From the NCBI GenBank assembly GCA_023665725.1, contig JAMPDH010000001.1, forward strand, positions 67,567 through 106,456: a stretch of 38,890 nucleotides of DNA. The letters are read 5' to 3'. The stretch is from Clostridium sp. GTDB taxonomy: Bacteria > Bacillota_I > Bacilli_A > RF39 > UBA660. Each line of letters starts with the position of its first letter. Positions within the stretch are counted from its first letter, which is position 1. The position numbers were made by a program, and so were the translations under genes. This document shows, in pieces, positions 18,296 through 25,275 of the stretch. The notes beneath the pieces were generated by a model. The model made no database searches, was not told the origin of the DNA, and was given only the letters and a program-made list of their open reading frames with translations.

Positions 18296-18985
18296 ATGAA
18301 AAAGTTTTTAATAGTTTTATCATTATTATTATTTACTGGATGTACTGCTGAATATAATATAAATATTAATGATAGTATTAAAGAAAGTATAATTTTAAAT
18401 AATATTCCTATTGATTTATATTCTGATTATAATAAAAGGACCTTTTTAGCTTTTCAATCAGATATTAAGAATATACCAGATTATGCAACACAAGAGGATT
18501 ATAAAAAATTTGAATTATATAATATAGAGGATACATCTAAGGGTAATATAAAGTCTTTAAAATTAATGTATGATTTTAATTTAGAAAATTTTAATGATTC
18601 AGGTGCTGTAAATACTTGTTATGATACAGTTAATATATTAACTAATGATAATGTTGTAACTATATCTACTACTAATAATTTTAATTGTTTTAATTATTAT
18701 GATGAATTGGATAGTATTAAAATAAATATAACAACTGATTATAAAGTTATTCAAACAAATTCGGATAAAAAAAGTGGTAAAACATATACTTGGGAAATAG
18801 ACAAAATAAGTGCGAAAAATAAACCTATTATATTTGTATATAATCAAGATGAAAAAGTATTTTCGCTATTTGATTATTTAAAAAATAATATTACTTTGAC
18901 AATATTTATTTCAGCATTTATATTAGTTACTGCAGTAACTATTATTATATTAAGAATAAGATCTAATAGAGTTAATAAAATTTAA
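18296..18985 (+). CDS. Lipoprotein with an additional C-terminal membrane helix
   Basis: This 229-residue protein has a signal peptide ending in a clear lipobox (LLFTGC, Cys16), a beta-rich domain starting AEYNININDSIKES, and a second hydrophobic helix near 197-217 followed by a basic tail. A protein fixed both by lipid and by a C-terminal helix resembles LppM-type lipoproteins. It starts 8 bases after the CHAP gene and precedes VirD4, so it is probably part of the T4SS envelope complex; a VirB7-like role is only an analogy. AGGAGG gives a strong ribosome site. Confidence 0.75.
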   Translation: MKKFLIVLSLLLFTGCTAEYNININDSIKESIILNNIPIDLYSDYNKRTFLAFQSDIKNIPDYATQEDYKKFELYNIEDTSKGNIKSLKLMYDFNLENFNDSGAVNTCYDTVNILTNDNVVTISTTNNFNCFNYYDELDSIKINITTDYKVIQTNSDKKSGKTYTWEIDKISAKNKPIIFVYNQDEKVFSLFDYLKNNITLTIFISAFILVTAVTIIILRIRSNRVNKI

Positions 18986-19039
18986 CTAGAAAATCATTAA
19001 AATATGTGTTAATATATAATCTACTAATGGAGGTACATT

Positions 19040-21073
19040 ATGAAATTAAAAATAAGAGTTGAAGCAAAAGATTTAAAAATATTTTTACTATTTAGTATAG
19101 TTGCTTTGTATATAGTAGCTATAATAGTTTTAAATATTTCATCATTTGCAAATGAAGGAACATTTCATGGATTTAATCCGTTACCAGCATTTCAAACTGA
19201 GTATTTATTAGCAACAATACTTGGATATATTGGAATTATGGTAATAATAATTACAGGCGTTTCTTCTAAGATATTTGAAAGAGATAAAGGTGTTGGTATT
19301 TCAACAGAAAAGAAAAAGGAATCTGGATATGCTAGATGGCTAACTGATAAAGAAATGAAAAAAGAATTAAAAATGGTATCTCCTCTATCACAAGTATCTG
19401 AATATGCGGGAATTCCTCTTATAAATAATGGTAAAGAGTTATGGGTAGATGATGGAGAATATCATAACTTGATTTTAGGATCAACTGGTTCTGGAAAAAC
19501 AGAAATGCTTGTTCAACCAATGGTTAAAATTTTAGCTAAGCGCGGAGAATCAATGATTATAACTGATCCTAAAGGAGAAATATATGAAAGAAATGCCGTT
19601 GAATTAAAAGAAAAAGGATATAATATTGTATTACTTAATTTTCGTGATCCACAAAAGGGGAATTCATGGAATCCATTATCTTTACCATATTCTCTTTATA
19701 AACAAGGAAATCCTGATAAAGCTAGTGAATTATTAGATGATTTAGCACTTAATATACTATATGATGAAAAGTCACAATCTCAAGATCCCTTTTGGGAGAA
19801 GACTTCTGCAGATTATTTTTCTGGACTTTCTTTAGGGTTATTTGAAGATGCTAAAGAAGAGGAAATAAACTTAAATAGTATAAATTTAATGACAACAGTA
19901 GGAGAGGAAAAAATTGCACCAAATGGAACATATATTAAGGAATATTTTTCTTATAAGGATCCTGCAAGTCCTGCATATATAAATGCATCTTCTACTATTA
20001 TGGCACCAAATGAAACAAAGGGAAGTATATTATCTGTATTTAAGCAAAAAATAAAACTATTTTCATCAAAAGAAAATTTATCTGAAATGTTATCTAAAAG
20101 TGACTTTAATATGAAGGATATTGGTACTAAGAAAACTGCTGTTTTTTTAGTAATTCAAGATGAAAAGAAGACATATCATCCATTAGTAACTATATTTATT
20201 AAACAGTGTTATGAAACTTTAATAGATGTTGCTCAAGAATGTGGTGGAAAGCTTCCTTTTAGAACGAATTTTATTCTTGATGAGTTTGCCAATATGCCAC
20301 CACTTAAGGATGTAACAACAATGGTAACAGCAGCACGTAGTCGTAAAATAAGATTTAGTTTTATAATTCAAAACTTTGCACAGTTAACTCAAGTATATGG
20401 AAAAGAAAATGGAGATACTATAAAAGGAAACTGTGGAAATATAATTTATTTAATTAGTAGTGAACTTGCTGCTTTAGAAGAAATAAGTAAAATGTGTGGG
20501 GAAGTGAAGTCTAAAGATAAAGATAAAACTGCTTCTACACCACTTGTAACAGTAAGTGATTTACAAAGATTAAAACAATGGACTATAATAGTTTTAAGAA
20601 CTAGAATGATGCCTTTTAGAACTACTTTAACACCAAATTTTAAGATGAAATGGGAAAAGGATTATCCAACAGCAACTTACCCATTAAGAGAAAAACAACC
20701 TATACAATTATTTGATATAAAGAAGTTTGTTCAAGATAAAAAGAATGAAAAAATTGATAAAATGATGCAAGGAATGGATCAAAAACCATTCATGCCACCT
20801 TTTATGGAACCGAAACTTCCAGGAATGGATTTTAATCAAAAAAAGCCTTCTCTTAATATTGATGATTTAGTAAAGAAAATAGATGCTAAAATAGCTGAAA
20901 TTGAGGAACAAGAAAAGTTAGAAAAAGAAAAATTACAAAAAGGAACTATTAGATCAAAATCTTCTGTTATAGAACAGTTTGATGATCCAATTGAAAGAGA
21001 TATAGATGTTAGTAAATCAAATAATGAAATAACTGATGATCAGTTTTTCGATGATTTCTTTAATGATGAATAA
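19040..21073 (+). CDS. virD4: VirD4/TraG-family type IV coupling ATPase
   Basis: This 677-residue coupling protein selects substrates and delivers them to the T4SS channel. Two N-terminal membrane helices (about 10-33 and 55-76) are followed by the ATPase core. Walker A GSTGSGKT is at 147-154, then SMIITDPKGEIYERN. Walker B is ILDEFANMPP with Asp414-Glu415, and TAARSRKIRFSFIIQNFAQL is the TraG-type motif after it. The C-terminus (about 560-677) is charged, with Met/Pro-rich and coiled stretches, and may bind substrates. GGAGG precedes the ATG. A coupling protein implies real cargo (DNA-protein or protein), yet no relaxase is encoded nearby in this window. Confidence 0.94.
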   Translation: MKLKIRVEAKDLKIFLLFSIVALYIVAIIVLNISSFANEGTFHGFNPLPAFQTEYLLATILGYIGIMVIIITGVSSKIFERDKGVGISTEKKKESGYARWLTDKEMKKELKMVSPLSQVSEYAGIPLINNGKELWVDDGEYHNLILGSTGSGKTEMLVQPMVKILAKRGESMIITDPKGEIYERNAVELKEKGYNIVLLNFRDPQKGNSWNPLSLPYSLYKQGNPDKASELLDDLALNILYDEKSQSQDPFWEKTSADYFSGLSLGLFEDAKEEEINLNSINLMTTVGEEKIAPNGTYIKEYFSYKDPASPAYINASSTIMAPNETKGSILSVFKQKIKLFSSKENLSEMLSKSDFNMKDIGTKKTAVFLVIQDEKKTYHPLVTIFIKQCYETLIDVAQECGGKLPFRTNFILDEFANMPPLKDVTTMVTAARSRKIRFSFIIQNFAQLTQVYGKENGDTIKGNCGNIIYLISSELAALEEISKMCGEVKSKDKDKTASTPLVTVSDLQRLKQWTIIVLRTRMMPFRTTLTPNFKMKWEKDYPTATYPLREKQPIQLFDIKKFVQDKKNEKIDKMMQGMDQKPFMPPFMEPKLPGMDFNQKKPSLNIDDLVKKIDAKIAEIEEQEKLEKEKLQKGTIRSKSSVIEQFDDPIERDIDVSKSNNEITDDQFFDDFFNDE

Positions 21074-21103
21074 AGCTTGGACTTTTGTTTATAGCTTTTT
21101 TTT
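21072..21103 (+). terminator. Terminator of the T4SS operon
   Basis: AAAGCT (21072-21077) and AGCTTT (21093-21098) pair around a 15-base loop and run into eight T. The first arm overlaps the virD4 stop codon. Confidence 0.6.
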
Positions 21104-21133
21104 ATTAACAATTATTAATTTTGTTAGTAATAT

Positions 21134-21155
21134 AAAAAAGACTTTACAAGTCTTT
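21134..21155 (-). terminator. Terminator of the type III toxin gene
   Basis: On the minus strand AAAGACTT, loop GTA and AAGTCTTT (21137-21155) form a tight 8-bp hairpin followed by a T-rich run. It lies 7 bases after the toxin stop codon and may also act on the plus strand. Confidence 0.8.
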
Positions 21156-21161
21156 CAATAT

Positions 21162-21632
21162 TTAATTGTTAATTTCTTCTAGCATTTGTTCTTTAATTTT
21201 ATCTATATCGGTAAAGAATAGATTGTTACCATGATTTTTCATAGATATTAAGTATTTAAAATTAGTTAATATTTCATCTTTTAAACTATCTATAACTTTT
21301 AAGGGTTTCCCATCAACAATATGTGGATGATCTATATATTTTTCTAAAGTAGGAAAAGCATTTTGAATTAGAATCACTTGCTTTTTACCTCCAATTGCCT
21401 CAATTAATATTGATTTACAATCACCATATTTTTTAATTTTTTTATCTATAATTGGCTGATATTTTGAAATTTTACTACTTAATGGTATGAACCATAAAAT
21501 ATCTTTATCTTTGATAGTAAAATAAGTAGGTCTAGCATGTCCATTTTCATGATTTATCATAAGACTTTTGTTATTAATCTTGTCGAAAAATTCATCCTTA
21601 ATATGGTAAATATAACCAGTTTTTATTTTCAT
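21162..21632 (-). CDS. Type III toxin, ToxN/CptN/TenpN-like endoribonuclease
   Basis: The ATG at 21632 is chosen (156 residues), since GGGAG lies 8 bases upstream; the TTG at 21647 would put that ribosome site inside the gene. The protein is soluble, basic and opens KIKTGYIYHIKDEFFDKIN, with ENGHARPTYFTIKD and LWFIPLSSKISKYQ after it. This pattern fits the ToxN/AbiQ superfamily, in particular the CptN-like proteins of gut Bacillota, which cleave mRNA and are held inactive by a repeat RNA. The decisive support is upstream: a promoter, 50-nt RNA repeats and a hairpin terminator immediately before the toxin, the classic type III order. Type III systems act in phage defence and plasmid maintenance. 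Catalytic residues cannot be assigned from sequence alone. Confidence 0.82.
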   Translation of the reverse strand: MKIKTGYIYHIKDEFFDKINNKSLMINHENGHARPTYFTIKDKDILWFIPLSSKISKYQPIIDKKIKKYGDCKSILIEAIGGKKQVILIQNAFPTLEKYIDHPHIVDGKPLKVIDSLKDEILTNFKYLISMKNHGNNLFFTDIDKIKEQMLEEINN

Positions 21633-21665
21633 TTTATCAACTCCCAATAAAATTGTATTAGAGAT

Positions 21666-21692
21666 AAAAAGAAAACTCTATCAGTTGATAGA
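21666..21692 (-). terminator. Attenuating terminator between antitoxin RNA and toxin gene
   Basis: On the minus strand TCTATCA (21692-21686) and TGATAGA (21683-21677) pair, followed by an interrupted T run (TTTTCTTTTT). In type III systems such a leaky terminator makes antitoxin RNA exceed toxin mRNA. Confidence 0.75.
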
Positions 21693-21810
21693 AGTTTCCA
21701 ACATTTACAACCAGAATATTTTATATCCCGCACCATCTGGGAGCGGTTAACATTTCGCGTCTGGAATAATTTATAGCCCGCACCATCCAGGAGCGGTTAA
21801 CATTTACATA
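21691..21810 (-). repeat. 50-bp tandem repeats (2 full, 1 partial) of the antitoxin RNA
   Basis: Units at 21761-21810 and 21711-21760 match at 39 of 50 positions, and 21691-21710 continues as a degenerate 20-base piece. The central CCGCACCAT and GAGCGGTTAACATTT stretches (plus-strand reading) are invariant, while paired bases change together. Confidence 0.9.
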
Positions 21811-21838
21811 ATAATGCATTTATTTCAAATGCATTATT
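21810..21838. promoter_or_regulatory. Perfect 11-bp inverted repeat at the antitoxin transcription start
   Basis: AATAATGCATT (21810-21820) and its exact complement (21828-21838) flank seven bases, directly downstream of the -10 box. It may be an operator. In RNA, only part of it would be transcribed as a 5' hairpin. Confidence 0.6.
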
Positions 21839-21867
21839 AATATACTATATTTTATCCAAAAAGTCAA
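21839..21867 (-). promoter_or_regulatory. Promoter of the type III toxin-antitoxin locus
   Basis: On the minus strand TTGACT (21867-21862), a 17-base spacer and TATATT (21844-21839) each match consensus at 5/6. The predicted start is near 21832, just before the repeats. The stretch 21868-21979 behind it holds a 7-bp inverted repeat (GTAAGAT/ATCTTAC, 21892-21917) and otherwise nothing I recognise. Confidence 0.75.
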
Positions 21868-21979
21868 TTATTTCAGATAAAAATAGTTTGTGTAAGATAA
21901 TTTTAAATTAATCTTACTTTATTAGTATATTCAAAAAAATATGAATAATGAGAGCAAAATAAATTTAAGTCTTTTCTTT

Positions 21980-22021
21980 ATATTAAAAGTTATTTCGGTA
22001 AAGAGAAATAACTTTTAATAT
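21980..22021 (-). terminator. Long 17-bp hairpin after the minus-strand VirB2-fusion gene
   Basis: Perfect arms 21980-21996 and 22005-22021 flank an 8-base loop, 7 bases after the stop codon of the minus-strand gene. It lacks a clear T run, so it may be a terminator of poor type or an mRNA-protecting stem. Confidence 0.55.
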
Positions 22022-22028
22022 TTAAATA

Positions 22029-23201
22029 TTATTTATAAGCAACTTTTTCTATAACATCAGATCCATTTGCATTATTAACTATATCTATTAATATATTTAC
22101 TATGAATGGTAATATAAATAATACTACACAAGCTATTAATCTTTTTACAAAACTTGATTTAGCTTTACTTACTTGTTCTTCATTTCCTGCTGCTGTTGCT
22201 TTTATAAAATCTAACATTCCTAGAACTATCATTAATATTATTCCAACTATTCTTATGAGATTTAATGCCCAATCTATTATTTCTTGTGTTTTATCATCTA
22301 TTAATTTTCCACTAAAATTAGTTGTAGTATTGGTATTATTTTCGGTACTAGAATTTGGTCCTTGTTTTATAGCACAAGTTCCAACTAAACTTTTGTATTC
22401 ATCATATACTATATCTGCATCCTTAGTACTATATGTAGAAGGTAATTTACTTTTTAGTTCCCTATATTTATCTAATTGGTTATTACTAGAATGCATATTT
22501 TTTCCAAAGTAATTAGTTCTATTACAATCACTATTATAAGTTTCATTCCATTTTCCACTTTTATATTTTTCAATATATGATTTCATAACGTTAACTTGCT
22601 GTTTAAATAATGTTTCTTTATTTTCATCTGGTGTTATTCCATCTTCCAAAAAACCTACATATCCATTTTTTTCGAATATATCCATAGTGTTTTTGATTTC
22701 TTTATTAGAAAATATGAAAGCTGCTTTTTTATTATTAGAACTTTTAGGACTTGCTCCTGCATATACAAAGTTAGGACATTTATTATTTGTTCCTATTTCA
22801 CTTTGTACTTGAGCTATAGTCATTCCACCATTTTCACTTCCAATAATATCAAAATACGGTTCATTACTTATGTTAACTAATTTACCAATTGCACTTACAG
22901 AATGATAAGCGCAATCTGAAGATGAATCACAAATTGTGGTAGGACTCATGTTAATAATATATATATAATCATCTTTGTTATAATCTCCAACCTTCGTTTT
23001 CATTTTAAATATTGAAAAATTCCAATTTGAAGCAGCACCTTGTGTTCCAGTATTATTGTATAACCCTTTTGCACAAATTTCTTCAGAATTAGCAAGAATT
23101 TTCGGTAGTTCAGCTTTAACAATACTATCAGCAGAGACATTACTAATAAATACTGTCAAAAAAAATGTTGTGATAAAAAAATATACTATTCTCTTTTTCA
23201 T
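22029..23201 (-). CDS. Secreted protein with VirB2-like C-terminal domain (variant 1)
   Basis: This 390-residue protein has a signal peptide ending FISNVSA, a unique ectodomain with seven cysteines (about 25-290), and a C-terminal VirB2-like domain (295-390). The C-terminal domain has two membrane helices around GMLDFIKATAAGNEEQVSKA and SSFVKRLIA. Those 96 residues are almost identical to the end of the divergent gene at 23519, while the ectodomains are unrelated. The small VirB2-like protein at 9475 is a third, older relative. The protein should be a membrane-anchored, pilin-like subunit carrying an exposed domain. AGAAGG lies 8 bases before the ATG. Upstream I see no good promoter in the current DNA orientation; one palindromic site of the proposed switch lies 64 bases ahead. 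Confidence 0.85.
   Translation of the reverse strand: MKKRIVYFFITTFFLTVFISNVSADSIVKAELPKILANSEEICAKGLYNNTGTQGAASNWNFSIFKMKTKVGDYNKDDYIYIINMSPTTICDSSSDCAYHSVSAIGKLVNISNEPYFDIIGSENGGMTIAQVQSEIGTNNKCPNFVYAGASPKSSNNKKAAFIFSNKEIKNTMDIFEKNGYVGFLEDGITPDENKETLFKQQVNVMKSYIEKYKSGKWNETYNSDCNRTNYFGKNMHSSNNQLDKYRELKSKLPSTYSTKDADIVYDEYKSLVGTCAIKQGPNSSTENNTNTTTNFSGKLIDDKTQEIIDWALNLIRIVGIILMIVLGMLDFIKATAAGNEEQVSKAKSSFVKRLIACVVLFILPFIVNILIDIVNNANGSDVIEKVAYK
22141..22323 (-). repeat. 183-bp perfect inverted repeat, copy 1
   Basis: This part of the VirB2-like domain is base-for-base the reverse complement of 24310-24492. The similarity continues with scattered changes to both gene ends. Synonymous sites are also identical, which indicates recent duplication or gene conversion. 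Confidence 0.9.
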
Positions 23202-23259
23202 AAAATTTACCTTCTTTAATTTATATATTTTATTGTTTTTAATATTCTAAATTTAAATA

Positions 23260-23288
23260 TATCTTAGAACAATATGTTCTATGATATT
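23260..23288. promoter_or_regulatory. Palindromic site 1 of a putative invertible switch
   Basis: AGAACA and TGTTCT flank the centre ATA (23266-23280). Read on the minus strand, 22 bases of the site match the plus-strand sequence of site 2 exactly, and the match continues with GATA after one mismatch. The asymmetric centre (ATA here, TAT there) shows the two sites in opposite orientation. It could also be an operator. Confidence 0.7.
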
Positions 23289-23343
23289 TTTTTTAATAAT
23301 TTATATATTTTTTAATTATATTTACACTATTTTTAATATATTT

Positions 23344-23374
23344 TTGTTTATTTTATAATAAAACATGTTATAAT
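23344..23374 (+). promoter_or_regulatory. Extended -10 promoter between the two palindromes
   Basis: TGTTATAAT (23366-23374) is a perfect extended -10 element; TTGTTT (23344-23349) is a weak -35. Transcription would start near 23381, just before site 2, and read the plus-strand gene at 23519. If the segment between the palindromes were inverted, it would face the minus-strand gene instead. Confidence 0.65.
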
Positions 23375-23384
23375 TTATATAGGA

Positions 23385-23415
23385 GTTATCATAGAACATA
23401 TTGTTCTATGATAAC
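23385..23415. promoter_or_regulatory. Palindromic site 2 of the putative switch
   Basis: This is a perfect palindrome with 14-bp arms (starting GTTATCATAGAACA) around the centre TAT. The DNA between it and site 1 is only about 96 bp. Transcribed, it would form a strong hairpin at the 5' end of the downstream mRNA. Confidence 0.75.
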
Positions 23416-23518
23416 TTTGATGGTTCTTATCAAAAGTATAAATATAATTATTAGATACATTAATTTAAAAATAAATTTTTATATCTATTTAATTAATTAG
23501 GAGGACGTAAAAAAATAT

Positions 23519-24604
23519 ATGAAAAAATTAAAATATTTTATATTTACAATAGCATTATTGCTAATAGGAAGTGTATTTGGTTGCAATGAAGTAAAAGCAG
23601 AAGTAAAGAGATGTTTTTATAAATCTTCTCTTGGAAATGGGACATATGCTGGTAATGTTGCAGTAGCAACACTTGATATTGATACAGAAAAAAAATCAGC
23701 TGATATTTCTATTTCAATTTCATATGATAATGGAAATTCATTATACTGTGGTGGTAGTGAATACACAGGTAATAATGGTGATTGTAGTAAAACATATAAG
23801 GCTACAATTGATTTAAAAAATACAAATGAATGCCCTAGTACACTTTATTATCATCATCTTAGTTTGAATGATGAAAGGAAATACGAAATAAGATATGATA
23901 TATGTCCAAATACATGGAATACTAATTCTACACCACCTAATAATAATGGTAATTGCTTATATACTTGGAATGGTCAAACTGATTCTTATTATAACACGGA
24001 AAAATTTACTATAACTTCTCAATCATATGTTAATGAATCAATCTGCATATATAAATGGGATTCCAGTAATACTAAGTTAGTTAAAGATTCAAATGGTTCA
24101 ATATCAGTAACATTAAAAGCAGAAGGTCCTGTATTTAATGCTTGGCCAGGATGCGATGGTCAAACAAATAATCCTAATGATATTTTTTCAAATTCTACAT
24201 GTCCACAGCAAATTTATTGTAACACATCTAATAATTGTAAAAATCCAGGTTGGTCATTAACATCATGTGATAAAACAAATCAAAGTACCGAAAATAATGC
24301 AAATACTGAAACTAATTTTAGTGGAAAATTAATAGATGATAAAACACAAGAAATAATAGATTGGGCATTAAATCTCATAAGAATAGTTGGAATAATATTA
24401 ATGATAGTTCTAGGAATGTTAGATTTTATAAAAGCAACAGCAGCAGGAAATGAAGAACAAGTAAGTAAAGCTAAATCAAGTTTTGTAAAAAGGTTAATAG
24501 CTTGCGTAATATTATTTATATTACCATTCATAGTAAATTTATTAATAGATATAGTTAATGATGCAAATGGATCTAATGTTATAGAAAAAGTTGCTTATAA
24601 ATAA
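23519..24604 (+). CDS. Secreted protein with VirB2-like C-terminal domain (variant 2)
   Basis: This 361-residue protein has a signal peptide (MKKLKYFIFTIALLLIGSVF, cut probably after KA near residue 28), a Cys-rich ectodomain (about 30-262) of beta character and a VirB2-like C-terminus (266-361). The VirB2-like part differs from that of the divergent gene by only a few conservative changes; the ectodomain shares no evident similarity with it. AGGAGG lies 14 bases before the ATG, a long spacing. The 5' leader of about 140 bases includes a palindrome. In the present orientation the only clear promoter of the intergenic region faces this gene, so this variant should be the expressed one. The function is inferred: an alternate surface-exposed subunit of the T4SS or a related fibre. 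Confidence 0.85.
   Translation: MKKLKYFIFTIALLLIGSVFGCNEVKAEVKRCFYKSSLGNGTYAGNVAVATLDIDTEKKSADISISISYDNGNSLYCGGSEYTGNNGDCSKTYKATIDLKNTNECPSTLYYHHLSLNDERKYEIRYDICPNTWNTNSTPPNNNGNCLYTWNGQTDSYYNTEKFTITSQSYVNESICIYKWDSSNTKLVKDSNGSISVTLKAEGPVFNAWPGCDGQTNNPNDIFSNSTCPQQIYCNTSNNCKNPGWSLTSCDKTNQSTENNANTETNFSGKLIDDKTQEIIDWALNLIRIVGIILMIVLGMLDFIKATAAGNEEQVSKAKSSFVKRLIACVILFILPFIVNLLIDIVNDANGSNVIEKVAYK
24310..24492 (+). repeat. 183-bp perfect inverted repeat, copy 2
   Basis: Exact reverse complement of 22141-22323. Recombination between the copies would invert about 2.3 kb, including both ectodomains and the promoter segment. Confidence 0.9.
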
Positions 24605-24610
24605 TATTTA

Positions 24611-24650
24611 AAAAAGGGTTTTAATGAAATCATTTCATTGAACCCTTTTT
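24611..24650. terminator. Strong bidirectional terminator
   Basis: AAAAAGGGTT and AACCCTTTTT (24611-24620, 24641-24650) enclose a second paired set AATGAAAT/ATTTCATT. It lies between the convergent genes ending at 24604 and 24669 and has A and T runs suited to both strands. Confidence 0.88.
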
Positions 24651-24668
24651 AAAATTATCTAAATATTT

Positions 24669-25127
24669 TTATTTTTTATGTATTATTTCATAAGTTTTTG
24701 CTTTTTTATCTAAAGTTTTAACCATATCTGTATTACTTATAAAATAAATTTTAACTAAATCATTTAAAGACTCTTTAATAAGTTTATTAAAAAAATCATC
24801 AAAACCCGAAACTATTAATATATCACTTTTTACTTCATCTCTAATTTTATTTATATTAGTTTTATAACTTATAAAATTTATATTAAAACCATATATTTGT
24901 GATAATACATTAATTAATATAGAAGTAATATTTGTGTCTGAATTAGACATTATACAATCGATTTTATATCCTTTTAGATCTTGATTTGGTAAAATGCTTA
25001 ATATTTTTTCACATATATTTTCAATTTCAAGTTTATTAAATTTCATATTATTTCTATTTATTTTTGATATATTTTCTATAAGTTTGTTTTTTTGAATCTG
25101 CTTTATTTCAGTATTATTTTCTTCCAT
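24669..25127 (-). CDS. Unrecognised 152-residue cytoplasmic protein
   Basis: This Lys/Asn/Ile-rich soluble protein has no signal peptide or membrane helix. An N-terminal helical stretch (about 1-45) is followed by what looks like an alpha/beta domain: YKIDCIMSNSDTNITSIL, then DILIVSGFDDFFNKLI and KIYFISNTDM, strand-helix patterns reminiscent of small nucleotide- or sugar-phosphate-binding folds, though no motif is diagnostic. AGAGGG precedes the ATG. It lies between the proposed switch region and the tyrosine recombinase, back to back with the latter, so a link to control of recombination is possible but unproven. Confidence 0.65.
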   Translation of the reverse strand: MEENNTEIKQIQKNKLIENISKINRNNMKFNKLEIENICEKILSILPNQDLKGYKIDCIMSNSDTNITSILINVLSQIYGFNINFISYKTNINKIRDEVKSDILIVSGFDDFFNKLIKESLNDLVKIYFISNTDMVKTLDKKAKTYEIIHKK

Positions 25128-25275
25128 ATTATTTTACCCTCTTTAAATAATATTTTACATGTTTAATTATAATAAATTTTTTATAAAATTGCAAAGTATC
25201 AAAAATTATCTCTAAGTTAACTTTTTTTCTTTAATTATAATATTTACCATTTAAAATATGAATGAAGGAGGTTAT

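Larger units (their letters stand above)
21666..21832 (-). ncRNA. Type III antitoxin repeat RNA
   Basis: The RNA should start near 21832 and end at the hairpin terminator. It holds two full 50-nt repeats and a partial third. In each full repeat CCGC can pair with GCGG, and a second four-base pair set (CTGG with CCAG, or the swapped version) crosses it, which is the H-type pseudoknot topology of ToxI/CptI antitoxins. The toxin is expected to cut its own repeat RNA into units and be bound by them. Confidence 0.8.

Noticed and set aside
21691-21810. Short repeats that could be taken for a CRISPR array
   Set aside because: The units are contiguous with no spacers, no cas gene is near, and the paired-base covariation fits a type III antitoxin RNA.
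22102-22512. Antisense frames across the VirB2-like domains (22102-22512 plus strand, 24280-24531 minus strand)
   Set aside because: They look conserved with each other only because the underlying DNA is an inverted duplicate; no ribosome sites or promoters support them.
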